From assembly GCA_013365325.1 (NCBI GenBank), contig JABVXV010000263.1, positions 24,363 through 88,362 on the forward strand: DNA of 64,000 nt, in the 5' to 3' direction. Made by a program: the position numbers and the translations under genes. Positions 41,084 through 54,105 of this stretch are shown here, piece by piece (position 1 is the first letter of the stretch; every line of letters starts with the position of its first letter). This DNA comes from Dipetalonema caudispina. Its lineage: Eukaryota; Nematoda; Chromadorea; Rhabditida; Onchocercidae. Under the pieces are notes generated by a model that ran no database searches, was not told the DNA's origin, and worked only from the letters and a program-made list of their open reading frames with translations.

Positions 41084-43612
41084 ATGGATAAACGAATCCT
41101 TGTTGTTGGCTTGTCGTGCGTTGATATAATCAATTACGTCAGTAGCTATCCAATCGAAGACACTGATTCCAGAATATTAAAACAGGTAATTTAGAATGTG
41201 AAATCACTTTTTGTTTGTTGTATTATGAAAACGATTTGATACAAGTGTGTAATCTTAATTGAAATTAAGGTTCTCTTCTTTCTTTTCTTGTTATCGCTTA
41301 GCAAACTATTAAAGAGATCCATACTGTTCTTTAAATTTAATTCATCTTATAAATTCTCTACTTGCCAGTTCAGCTTTCCAAAGTACCATACAGTACTAAA
41401 CTAATAAAGACGTTATAATATATTTGGATAATTAATGAATTACTCTTCGACATAAATTATTCTCTGCAATTTCATCCTAATCATCTGGCAAAAGTTAATT
41501 ATATTAAATAAGTAAACCATCGAAACACATATTGCAAGAATGAGAGAATCTGATAGTTTGGATATTGTTGTAGATTTGGACAGCTGGAGGTAATGCTACC
41601 AATAATGTAACCGTTTTAAGTCAACTCAATCCTTATTCGATATTATTTTCTGTAATTCCAGTCAATTGCACTATTATTACTTCGTAAGCATATTAATTTT
41701 TAAAACATTTTGCTAACAGGACGTTTCTAGATTTTCACCATAGGTTATAATCATGTTAATCTTGATCTTAATTTACATTTGTTTAATTTTGACAAAAGTT
41801 TCTTTAGAGGATTTAAGGTTACTGGCCAAGGTTGGTATTTCATCGGAACACTGTCTTCATCGTTTCGGTGGTGATTTGCCGACATCAACAGTTATTGTTA
41901 ATGAGAAAACTGGCTCAAGAACAATTATGCATTATAGGTATTCATTCATATGTTACATGTTTATATTACGAAAGAGAGAAAGTATTAATGCATAATATGG
42001 AAGTCAGGAAATTAACTCAAGAATGGATCTGTTCAAGTTAATATTTAAAATTTACTTCAAATGTAAGGGATTTGATAATTTTAATTAAGACATTACTTAT
42101 TGTTTAAATGCTAACACTTTTTTGAATTTCAGGCATCTAATATATGTATGCTCTTATAATATTACTGCAGGGGGCAGTTGCAGGAGCCAAATTGCGAAGA
42201 ATTCCAACTTGCTTTTCCAGATATCAGTATTTTTTCTTGGATACATTTCGAAGGTTCATATTTTTTTTTTTTTTTTATTTTAAAATTAATAATGCAATTA
42301 CCTTCATAAGATTGGTTTCTTTCATACTTTTTTCCAGGAAGAAATTTTGAAAATCTTATTTCGATGATACAGTACGTTCTTGTATCGCGACAAAATAATG
42401 AAAAGCCAAAAATATCGTTGGAATGTGAGAAAGTTCGAAATTTTGAAACTCTTGAAATTGCTATACCACTTGTAGATGTTGTGTTTGTGTCGAAAGATTT
42501 TGCAAGGTATCTTCCTATCTTTAACATTTTGGTCTCTATATAAATCCATGAGGTATTTAGATTCTTCTGTTATCCAAAGAAATGATTTGAAAAGAATAGT
42601 TAGAAGAAATTCATTAAATCAGATCAATTATTTCTCGATGAATTCAGAATTACTGGATGGGAGTACCAAATGTCAAAAATGAGACAATATGTTATATAAT
42701 TCATTTCATTTAATTTCCTATCAGTGTGATAGTGATGGTAGTGATAGTTTCAAAGCACTGATAGCGTTAAGATAATCCAAGATGCTATCTCATGTCATCT
42801 CACATCACGATTGTGACGTACCGAACACAGGGAAGTATTTTCTTTGTGTTTTTCGAGAATTCAGAGGGAATACTTGGATGCTTTATAGATTTCTAACCTG
42901 CTGTCATAGTGATACTTATCAAAACGATATGGATTCGGAAAAAGTAATGAAATAAATTGATAACTTTCACTAAACATATATTTTTAAATTACTGCTAACA
43001 ACCATGTTACATTTAGGAAGAAAGGTTTCCAGAATAAAGAAGAAGCTGTATTCGGTATACAACAAAAATACGGTGCTTCACATGCCATTGTAATTTGTCC
43101 GTGGGCTGAACAGGTTTTAATTTTTGAAAAATTAGTTTTCTTCCTTTCTTTTTTGTTTTTGTTTCACTTTCGAATCATGAGCAGGTTAAGTAATTTGAAA
43201 ATTAGCTTCATATACTTTTCTTTGAATTTTTTTCATTCTTTTAAAAGAGAATTTTTGGCACAATTACGTTAGCATTTTAGGATATTCTGCAGTACACTGA
43301 TTGTTATTTTAAATTGGTCAGTGTTGAAAGAATTTTTCCAATTTTATTATTTTCGATTAGCTATTGCTATTAATAGTTTATTTCCAGGGTGCAGCTGCCC
43401 GACATACTGCAAATGGAGAGATGATATCAGTAGATGCATATATACAAGCTGGACCAGCTATTGATACACTTGGAGCTGGAGATTGCTTTATCGCATGTTG
43501 TATACATTTTCTAAATGAGGGTAATAGTTTAAGGGAGGTGTTAGTAAAAGCTTGCCGAATTACCGGTAAAAAAGTAGCCAAACGAGGATTACTTGGATTG
43601 GATGTAAACTAA
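41084..43612 (+). CDS. khk: Ketohexokinase-like pfkB sugar kinase
   Basis: Seven exons: 41084-41185, 41574 to about 41660, 41810-41937, 42171-42253, 42338-42506, 43017-43113 and 43388-43612. The model gives 296 residues, close to vertebrate ketohexokinase. It shows ILVVGLSCVDIINYVSSYP at the start, the pfkB substrate motif WTAGGNATNNVTVLSQL, HFEGRN, SLECEKVRN, DVVFVSKDFARKKGF, AIVICPWAEQGA and the pfkB signature DTLGAGDCF (about 248-256) with the catalytic Asp in GAGD. The family phosphorylates fructose at C1 with ATP in the cytosol; sugar specificity is inferred from overall similarity. The exon 2 donor is uncertain. The strongest-looking site (41684) gives phase 2, which no nearby acceptor accepts; weaker phase-0 donors at 41652 or 41661 join 41810 in frame but shorten the region between the two subdomains. 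Confidence 0.9.
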
Positions 43613-43805
43613 AGAAATGGATCTAAAGAAATGTTAAATGTTAATATATGAACATTACTTCGGGAAGAAATGATGGATTACTTTAGTAATAAGTGAGGAA
43701 GGGATAAAAAAAGGGATGGTCAGACTTCCAGAAATATTTTCCGTCACTTTTTGAAACCGTTGTTATATTATTATAGGCATTTCAACTACTGTAAATCTAT
43801 TAAGT

Positions 43806-43811
43806 AATAAA
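43806..43811 (+). terminator. Poly(A) signal of the sugar kinase
   Basis: AATAAA about 194 bases after the kinase stop codon, the first canonical signal downstream. Confidence 0.55.
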
Positions 43812-43845
43812 TTCTTCTGTACCTTACAATAATACATAATTCAAA

Positions 43846-43851
43846 TTTATT
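43846..43851 (-). terminator. Poly(A) signal of the DM9-like gene
   Basis: AATAAA on the minus strand 58 bases after the stop at 43909, a typical nematode 3' UTR distance. Confidence 0.55.
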
Positions 43852-43908
43852 TCATTCATATATTATTTTCCTAAGATCAGCATAAGTTTGCATTCAGTAG
43901 GAATAAAA

Positions 43909-46900
43909 TTATTCGAAATGATATCCTGGTCTTGCTTTACGACATAGCACTAATTGTGTTTGTACCTGTGGACCAACGAGGATATTTTCTTTGCCGGAAA
44001 ATGCCGCACTTGCTTTTTCGTTACGAATATCAACCTGTAATTAATTGGTAAATTGAAATGATTAATTTATAAGTTGTTGGAGTTAGATAGATTTTGCATA
44101 TATGGTAGTAGATGAAGGATAAAGTGTATGTGTGTTTGTCAATTCTGCCAATTATCTACTATTCTGATATAGATTTAAAGAAATTGTTAGAGTATTAGTA
44201 AAATTAAATTAATTTAATTATTAATTATTCAATAGTGAAGAAAAAATGCATTGTAACACTAGTTCTCATAAATGTCAAATTTAAATGATAAAATTTAAAT
44301 AAATAATTTAGTCCGAATGATTCATTTTCTTCCATGATTCATTTAATTGCTTTAAATGATCAATACATATAGATATATATAATCTTTTCTTCTCTTATTG
44401 TCCTACATTTTTTTATCATTGCTGGGATTCATTTCATTTTATTATTTATGAACAAATATATTTCTAACAAAGATTTTATTAAATTCAAATTAATCAATCT
44501 CGTATCAAATTTTCTCTTTCCTTTCCAATCCTTATCTTTATAAATATCAATCCAATCAGGATGTATTCTGATCCCGATCATTAAATTCAACAAACTTGTT
44601 GTCATCTATCAGCTAGCTAATCGATGCTACAACATCTGAACAATTACTCGATGAAAATGATTGGGATAAAATTCAAATTTCACCTTTCCAAGGATTTGTT
44701 TTCCTTCCCATGTAATGACACACGGTGAAATAATTCCCTTATAATCGACATAAACCGGAAGCCATTCTTTTTCACCAAATGTACCGCATACCGAGAATGG
44801 TTGCCAAGAGTAATCATAGCCACGTACATGATGTCCAAGCTCGATTAATACTTGTAATGAACCAATCTTATCACGATATTCATGTCCATTCCAACCAAAT
44901 GCTGCTGCTACCTGTAATATAATTTTAATTTAATTTCATTTTTTTTTTTTTTTACGATTTTCAAACTATGAATTGGGAGGAAACATTCAGTTTTAAATTT
45001 GAATTTACATTTGGATTCAACAAATAAAATAATTGGAAGCTGTAAGGATAATAAGAAGGACTTCAAAATTGAATTTATTTTTGAAACAGATTTAAATCAA
45101 GTTCAAATTTATGAATTTAATAATCTTTTCATTTAAAGTATAATTATCTGAATATCCAATTCAGATACATATCAGTCTATGTTTCTTTCCGTCAAATATC
45201 ACATCTTTATCCGACTACACTAATCTATTTCACTTTTTTCTTTACTTCTATATTATTTTGTGTTTTTAATTTCTTAACGATTTCATTACTATGTTGTATG
45301 TTATCTTTAGAATTATATGCTAATCTAATTTAAAATAAGCATAATTTCAACTGATTGATATCGACGAATTCGTTTTGATTTCCCGGAAAAATATTATATC
45401 AGACTTTTTTTTTCTTTTTCAGGAAATATTTTTGTTATTCATAAATTAATTTGTAAAAAATAAACGAAATATATACCTTTCCATTGCTATCTTTCCATAC
45501 TCTACCCATAATTGGTTCACCTTGTTGATACCATAATGCAACATATTGATTTGGATCTTCTTTCGGTATCGTATCTAATGTTTTCCCAAGTGCTTGTACT
45601 AATTTACGTGTTGGCCATGGATCACCCATACGTATATCTAACCATTCATCACGCATAATTCTTGGTGGTGGTGGTCCTGGTGGTGGTGGTGGTGGTGGTT
45701 CTTCGGGTTTTGGTGGTGGTGGTGGTGGTATATAACATTTCTTACATTCACAACCAGGTGGTCCACCTTTAATATTGCGTACAATAATATACATATCATC
45801 AAGTACTGTTCCTTGTAAAATTTCTGTTTTACCATCATGCGAAAAATGTGCCTAAAAATTATTAGAAATTTTAATATTTTTCATTTCTAAAGTCAAAAAA
45901 AAAAAAAAGAAAGCAGTAATTACTTGTAAATAATTGCTGAATTTGAATATTACAGTATTATTACCTCTGTAATTAATTATCCTAGATTTCACTTAAAACC
46001 AATCTATTATTCTATAATGCTCATCAAAAAATTATCCTTGTTTACCTAACATATTACCATATTACTATTGTTTACCTAAGATCCTGTTATTTAAGATGCA
46101 AAATTAAAGATAACAATTTGCTATAAATAATTGTAGTTTGTCATTTATCATTAGATGATAATGGATCAAAGATTGCTTTAAGAATTTTAAAATGATGCAA
46201 TTATCATACAAAATGATTTGCAATGCACATTTTCGATTGTCAATAAAAGAAATAAGCGTTTAATTTGAATTCTATTCATTTCTTTGGATTAACCAACCAT
46301 TTCGGTTGCATCTAAGTAACCCATAAGTGGACCATCTTTACGATTTTTCCAAAAAATTGGCAATGAATCGCCACATTTCAACTTTTGTCGTTCTTCGGTT
46401 TTCTCGAAACGATCTTTGTATTTAATCCATTCGTACCAAAAACCGAGTGAATTGTGATCACCTTTGTATTGTAATACCTAAATTTTCTGAATGCCAAATT
46501 TTTGCCTCATTAAATATAAGATTATACTGCTTAAAGTTTCAGGAAATCATTGAAAAGATGACCTTTCATTGAGGGGTCACTGAAAAGTCTTTATGCTAAT
46601 AATATGTAAAATGGGACATTTAGTCAAATTTGCACTTATTTGACACATTTTAAAGAATGATTCTGATGAGAAATATCTATTGTTGAAATCATTTTGCATC
46701 TGAAACAGTCGGCTAAAAAATGTTAAGCCAGAAAAGAGCATGAGAAAAGTTTGATTGAAAATCTCAAAAAATTTTCGAAGTCCCTGAAATTATTTGAAAA
46801 CATTGGAACATCAACTTAAAATAGATTTGAGAAAAAATTCAAATTCCACTTATAACTAATTTGGTTAAATAAAATGTAAAAAGAATTTTGAAATTTATTA

Positions 46901-47256
46901 CCTATTGCTATTGCGTATAAAAAATCAATTTAAAAAAACTTCCAACATTACAACATTTCTATATCTGCTATAAAAATGCATTTGGTTATCAGTTTACAAC
47001 AATTTCAATTTAATAAACAAACTTGAATTTGGCCTCCCAAATCTTTAGCTCCGGTTAGCTCAGCTTTCTTATACGGAAATGAGCATTCCAGAACTCCTCC
47101 ATTATTCCATGCACGACCATGAATCGGTTTTCCATGCTTATACCATAATGCAACATATTGATTGGGCTGATCCAATGCATGAACCGGATTATCCGGAAAC
47201 GGTGATCCAATGGGACCAAATGCCCAAGTATCTTCTTTTGCTGGTGGATTACCCAT
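43909..47256 (-). CDS. Duplicated DM9-like protein with polyproline linker
   Basis: Five exons on the minus strand (47256-47023, 46477-46298, 45851-45477, 44911-44684, 44034-43909) encode 380 residues with no signal peptide or membrane helix. The two halves are related. [20 protein letters not shown] (about residue 32) recurs as [20 protein letters not shown] (about 239), and a QVL-x-x-x-G-x-H segment follows each. Later blocks in both halves have the pattern LPIFW/LPVYV, then a G-x-x-x-GK strand and [16 protein letters not shown]. The GR-x-W-x-x-x-GK pattern resembles DM9/DUF3421 repeats, a little-studied, carbohydrate-associated family in invertebrates; this assignment is tentative. Between the halves are a CxCKKC cluster and an almost pure proline stretch (about 180-201), unusual for such proteins. 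Function unknown; a cytosolic lectin-like or scaffold role would be a guess. Confidence 0.88.
45664..45738 (+). repeat. (GGT)n run encoding the polyproline linker
   Basis: Two GGT arrays on the plus strand, separated by a TCTTCGGGT-type break, encode Pro runs with a KPEE interruption on the minus strand. Confidence 0.85.
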
Positions 47257-50200
47257 CGTTCACTATTATTTAATTTCCCGTGATTAATCAGTTTGTGCTT
47301 ACAGACCAGACGAAAATCTAAGAGTTGAAATAATACAATGAATAGATATTTCAAATCTATACATATATAATTACTGATTCTCTAAAGTCAAAATGCAAAT
47401 TTATTGCAATCTATAAATTCATCGAAAATAGCCTTTAGTCGAATCTTCTGAAGAATACAGTACCATTTCCACATTTTCCATCAATCGCTAATCTAGTAGC
47501 AATTCAATCAAAAATCATTCTCCATTGCGTTGATGTTATGTAGGCGGACTTCACTGAAAATTGATAAATATAATGATAATGGTTAAAAGTATTAATTATT
47601 CTATTTACAAATAACAATATCCGATGATATCCGATACTTGGAGATATATTCAGTTTAATCAAAAAAAAAGATTAATTAATTAATATCCAAGCAGTATAAT
47701 TCCTAAATCATTGATCCAAAATAATCATTGATGATAACACCTAATTGTATATTTGAGATCTTTAACGAATGATTCTTTAGGGCTTAATTTAAAATATTAG
47801 TGATAAATAGATAAATACTAAATGTACCGATAATTTTTTCCTCTTCTTCGATTCTGTTCTTTCTAACATCTTCATATCAAATTGTTTGGCTGATTTCTTC
47901 ATCTGTTACAGTTTTGTTGCAAAATCATTTCACTTAATACCTAATCACTTAAATTGCAATTAAACTATTGCTATGTCAAAATTTCATTCTAAAATGCACA
48001 TGCAATAATTGATTTACTCCTTTATCTGAAATAAAATTTTATTTCTATATAAATTACACAACTGTTGTAGATGAAAAAAATGAAAGGAAAATTAATGATT
48101 GATTGTAATCGATAATAGGAAGAGTAATTGTATTACATTTCATCAACTATTTTAAATATATTGAGCTATCAAAATCAATTTTATCCTTCTCATATCATTT
48201 AGAGAATAAAAATTGGACGAAAAAAAAAAAGAGTGAAAGAGAGAAAGGATAAAAAGGATTGGTTAATCGCAAAAAAGAGATGAATGGTATCCGATTCAGG
48301 ACATTGATTAGGAAAATGATTTATTTGACCTAAAAAAAAAAATAAAGTCAAGAATGTGATGGTTATGTAATTTTTGCCGTAAATAGCACAAATTTGCCAT
48401 ATACTACGAGCAGAGCAGATTGAAATTTTTCTCTTCTTTTTTTTTTTTTTTTTTTTTTTATTTGTTTTGTATCGGAACAACTTTGTAGAACACATTGTAA
48501 TGCATTTCACTATAATTTCAAAATCATATCGGTACATTTCCTCTTCCTATCATCCTTCAACAATTTTTTTAATGAAATTCAAAAAAGATAATTTTAATCC
48601 TATTTTGTTCATGATTTTTGCAACTATTAAAAATTTCATTTCAAATTTCACTTTAAATTAATTATTCTTATCAAAATTCTCTCATTTAACGATATTTTTT
48701 CGATTGTTTTATAAATAGTTAAGGGTTAACAGATTAATGTCCACACTTTCAATTCTTGGCTTAATTGAGAAAGTATTAGTAGAATGAAATTATTAGCCAA
48801 GAAAGTTAGTATTTATTTTTGCGACAGATGTAATGAGAATGGTTTTAAAACAATCGTATGTTTCTTTTAGGTTCGAAAAGTAACATTCTAAATTTGGTCT
48901 TAACTAAAAATTACGAAATATTTTAAATAGGATATTTCGAAGATTGTAAAAATGTAGCAAAAATATTTCAATTTTATTTATTTTTTTATTTTTTTAGAAG
49001 GGAAGACAAAAAAGTAGCAAAGGATTCCAAATGTTTTTTTCATAAACAAATTAAAGGATAATAGTTTAAAATATCTAATTTTCATCGCACTTTTAAAGTT
49101 AAATTTTCTTCGTGTTTTATTTGAAATTATAGGATTTTCCATTTTTCATCATGGATATTTCACCAAATTTTTTTCCCTTTGTTTTTTAATTTTAAATTAT
49201 GTTGAATTAAATTGAAATTTTTTGTGAAGCTTTAAACAGTTTTCCAGTATTTTTTATTATATTCCATCGAAACGTATAACTTATCGATTTCTTTAATTAT
49301 CAACTAATGTTGTTGTATTAGCATTAAGCAAATAAAGATTTTCTTTGAAATAATTTAAATGAATTTGTAAAGAGGAAAAAATCATTGGTATATTTTATAT
49401 GTTTATGATATTTTGAGTTAGTTTAATTCAGTCAAGTTATTAGCTCTTTTATATTTTAAGTTATTATATTTTTCCACTTTTTCCTTGACTACGCTATTAT
49501 ATTTTTATGGCGAACAATTGTTATGTTTTTTTCCTTCGTTTTTGAATTTTAAATTATTATATTTTTCGTCTCCTTTATAATTTGTAGCTATTATGTTTTT
49601 ATGTAACTAAATTGCTATCTTTTTGATATATTGAATTGTTTAATATTTTATTATATTTTAAATATATCCTTTTATATTGTTATGCTCTCTTCTCTTCTCT
49701 TTTTTTTTTAATTATTGTATTTTATACAATCGAATTATTGCATCTGTTATTAATACATTTTTTATTGTTTTGTTTGTTTCTTTAATTATTATAATTTCCT
49801 CACAGATATAAATTATGGTCCAATAAATAAACAAATATATTTTTAGTTGTAATAAAGTTCGTTCAGTAATGTTTCTGACGATATTTTAATGCATATTTTT
49901 GTCAAATATATGACATTTAAATTATTATTTGATTAATTTGTAGTATCTTTTCAGATATTTAAAAACGATGTTTTGATTTATATTTTTTATTTACTTAACT
50001 AAAATAAATTTTAAACTATTAACGTTTATTATCTAATTAATTCATCATACCATAACTTCGTTGTCTGTTCAATAAAGATTAAAATGAAAATCCTTTCATC
50101 TACAACTATTTCATTTTGTTAAAAGTTTTCTTTTTTTTTTTTGCTTCACCTTTTCTTCCCCAATTAATCCAATTATATTTCTTTGATCATCAATAAATTT

Positions 50201-53200
50201 TTTCATTTCTTTTTAAATACTATCAATTCATCATTGCGCGTACTATTCAAATAGTTGCTTTCGAACAATAAAAAAGAATTCTAATTCAAAAAATTTGAAT
50301 CGATGTGGCAGTCATTAATTAATTAATATTCTTTTAAAAAAAAAAAATTCGATGTTAAAGAGGAAAAAACCATTTGAGCGAAGATATTTTGAAAAAAGTG
50401 ATATAAGCATTTGCTAAATAGCATTTCAATCTTATATAATTCATAAAATTTTCGTTAAATCTGAAAATGAAATTACATTTTCTTACTTATTTCCATTTTT
50501 TTAAATTTCGATTTCAAATTTCCCATATTAATTTAAATTTTCAGCAACAATTTGGTATCTTATTTTATGTTCTTTTTTTTTTTCTGTTGACATCATATTA
50601 GTTGTTATTAACATTAATTTGCGAATTTTGTTTTGTTTCAATCCAAATTTTGAATGAGAAATTTCATAACTTCGAATCATTCTAGATTTTTCAGCTGCAA
50701 ATTAAAAAAAAGAGCATTTTAAAATCGATTTACATTTTATTCCAATTTTTCCTGTTTATTTTCCACCTATGTGCACCGTTTAATTTCATTAAAATTGCAT
50801 GTCATATTTAACATTTTCACACTAAGATTAATGATAATTTACTTTTCCTTACCTTTCTTCATTCCTTTGTTTTTGTTTATTTTTTATTTCATGAATACAA
50901 ATAATCATTTATAATGATATGCAAGAATATCGAGACATTCTCCCAAACAAAAAATTTCTTTTTTCTTTGAGATATTTTCAATAAAATGATGGGATTTCGT
51001 TTTTTTTTTTTTTTTTCTTTTTTTATAATAAATCGAAAAATCAGTTTTTGCTCACAATCCATTTAAACGGTTTCCGCCTAACAATGTCACTATGAATTAT
51101 ATCATCGGTAGGTAGACAAAATGAATATTACAGTATTTTAATGGCATTTTCGAATTGTTTAGTCAGTAAATTATTACTTTGTATTATCAATTTCTCTATA
51201 AATGATTTCAAATTAATGCTAGAAATATGTATAAATCAAATTTCATAACTTTTCATTAAATGCTGAAAGTTGATTTATCGAATTTCCATTGAATAATCAT
51301 CTAAAATTCATTTCAAATTTAATTCTATTTCTATTCACCCTATTTGAATTGTAAACTTTTTACATTAAATATGATTTGCCACTCTTGCTTTACTTAATCT
51401 AAAATTCTAATTTTGCTTAACTTTATTGGTAGAATGAAATATTAGTTCAACTCAAATTAATTTTGCTAATTTCACTGATACATTGGCCTATTTTTCCAAT
51501 ATCTTTTTATAAAGACAGAGCAATCTAAAAAATAATAAAATTTTTTTGAAATTCGATAAAGGGAATGTTGTAAAATTAATTCATGCAAAAATATTCCATC
51601 ATCTATTTGTTTATCTATCTATTTACTTATTCACTTACCCATTTGTCTATTCGTTCTAAGATAAGTGAAAAGTTTGGAAAAGGATAGAATATGAAAGGAA
51701 TGGTAAGGTAATGGGGTCATTCAACGGTTAACTTACATGCGTCAAATTAATTCAATCACTTTTTGCATAATAATTGGATGACATGTCTTTTTTTCCATTG
51801 TCACCTTTCTCTAATTTTGCATTTTATTGACATATTTGATAATGTGATCGTATCTAATCGGATCATCGTGCTGCTATATCATTTAACCAACCAATATTAT
51901 TACTAATTCATTTCGATCATTGATTATTTTTTTTGATTATTTATTCTGTTCAAGCTTTAAGATATATTTAATCTAAGAAGTTAAGCGTAGTCTAAAATTT
52001 TTAAATTAATTTCACAGTGTTAACCGACACGATTAGATGGAATAATTGTAATGAGTTCCAGGGAATTTCGAAATATACGATTATTTGATCACTGTTGATC
52101 AGGAAACAAGTTTATTATAAAATTGAGAGATTATCGGAACGGAATTTTTATCGAAATATAGTCTTTTTTGACAATTTATTGTTAGTGATTATTCAAATAC
52201 TGAAACTACCAGTTGAAACTCTTTTCACATGCAGCGAACATCATTATAAATTTTTAAATGCTGCTAATAATATATACGTTTAATTAACTTTCATCAAGTT
52301 TTTTCTTTTCTAAATCATCAAAAATTTTTCAATTCTTTTGAAACTACCACTTATACACATCTTTTATTATAAATTGAAAGAAATTTTCTTTCAAATTTAG
52401 CATCCCATATGAAATAATCTTTCAGCAAAGATTTTTATCAAACACGATGAAATTTTCCAATCATCAAATACAATTAGATAAAAGGAATAAGTGAAATGAA
52501 TGACAATCATTTCTGAATGAATGTTAGAGAGTAATTGAAGTTATTTGTGAAATTAGGATATCAGGTTTTAATGAAATGCAATTATTGTGTAAATTCACTA
52601 AACAATAGAACCGATTTAAGAATTGGTTACCGGGGAAATGTTCTCGAACTTGTAAATATTTTCATTTTCATTTTCATTTTTATGCTATTTATCTCATCAA
52701 ACAACACTGTTGAAATTCAGTACTTTGGTATTCAGGGAAATTCATTTTGTTTGATGGTATCATTTTGCATTGTGTCTTCCGGAAAATCCATCCAAACTTC
52801 TTAATTTCTTTTTTTTTTTCTTTTTGTTTGAGAAAATTTAATTTTTTCTTGTTCTCAATATTTGAAATGATGAAATAATTATCATTTACTGATACTACTT
52901 TATTTTAACAGTTTTTCGTCTTTTTATATTTGCATTCCATGCCAAAAATTGCAATTGACAATGCTTGTATTTATTATTAAAACTTAATTTTAATACATTT
53001 TCGACTGCTAAAAAACAAACCTTGGAAATAATTATGATTATATGGTAATGATATTTCAAATAATATAAAAACTGATTATGACGTTTTGATGACAAATCAT
53101 TTATAATTAATAACAAGTCAATAGATTATTTTGAAATGATTGAAAAATATCTGTCAAATATTGCTTGATAATAATAAGCTGTAATAATGGTAATCAATTT

Positions 53201-54105
53201 AAAATATGATCAGATCAGAATGATAATATGATAATTAAGAGGAAAAAAAAGCAAAGATAGAATAATTAATAACTATAAGTAGGAATGTTCATGAATGGGT
53301 TAATCGGTAAAGGATGGTGAAAATGTTAATAACGAATCATTTGAAACTAATTCTGCACTTTCAAAAAGGATGGCCTCATTAATTGGTTGGTTGAAAAGGA
53401 TATAATCCCTAAATATCTATTAATGATCTAATCATTCTCAATCTTCTATTACAATCTATTTCCTTTTCTAGAAGTCTTATAAAATTTGCTTTCCTTTTCC
53501 ATCATCTTTCTGCATCATTTAAAATTGTATTGATTGTTTGATTTGTTCAATTCAAATATATCAATCATTATGATTCTTATTAAATGATAATATTATTTTA
53601 AGAATATATGAATTGAATAAGATATTAATTATAGCTTGATTAAGATATGTATAGTTGGAACTTAAATTAAATTATTCATGAAATGATTACTTTTTTTCAA
53701 GGTATTTAAAAATGAAAGAATATAACATCCATTTCATTTGGATTTAACTATTTGTCTACGAAATCTAAATTATTAATTTTTACATTTAAATAATTTCAGT
53801 ATCTCTTCTTTCTCTTTCCATGTATTTCTCTCATTATCCTTTTTTCCTTCTATTTCAACGCAATTAATAATACCAATTGAAATGAATTAGTGGACGACGA
53901 CGAATGAAAAAAAAAAAAACTCCTCAAAGTATACATTGTCAAATTTCAAACTTATAGTTTCATTTTCTAGCATTAACCAGGAATGTTTTCTGCATCATCA
54001 ATGGATTAAATTCAAAAACGATGAAATGCAATCGAGTTGAAAACGAAACAAAAAAATAAATTAATTTTTTTTTTCCTATTCTACTAAAATTTGCTACTAT
54101 TGAAC
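47257..54105. other. AT-rich divergent gap of 6.8 kb
   Basis: No exon with recognisable protein and paired splice sites was found between the starts of the DM9-like and PAN genes. Content is mostly A/T homopolymers, including a T run at 48436-48459, and a loosely periodic TTATTATATTTTT pattern at 49440-49700. Open frames of 60-110 codons are Phe/Ile/Lys-rich by-products of base composition. Confidence 0.5.

Larger units (their letters stand above)
43613..43908. other. Short convergent gap with facing poly(A) signals
   Basis: Only 296 bases separate the stop codons of the sugar kinase and the DM9-like gene. AATAAA on the plus strand at 43806-43811 and AATAAA on the minus strand at 43851-43846 face each other 34 bases apart, so the two transcripts probably end in the same short segment or overlap. 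Confidence 0.6.

Noticed and set aside
41684..41760. Possible microexon in the sugar kinase between 41720 and 41743
   Set aside because: It would need an intron of about 36 bases and leaves the frame problem unsolved because it preserves phase 2.
42720..42830. Imperfect hairpin in a sugar kinase intron (GATAGC and GCTATC arms)
   Set aside because: The perfect stem is only about six bases, and outer pairing is broken by several mismatches; not distinguishable from chance.
48199..48537. 112-codon minus-strand open frame, Phe/Lys-rich
   Set aside because: It spans a T homopolymer and has no splice context or motif; consistent with base composition.
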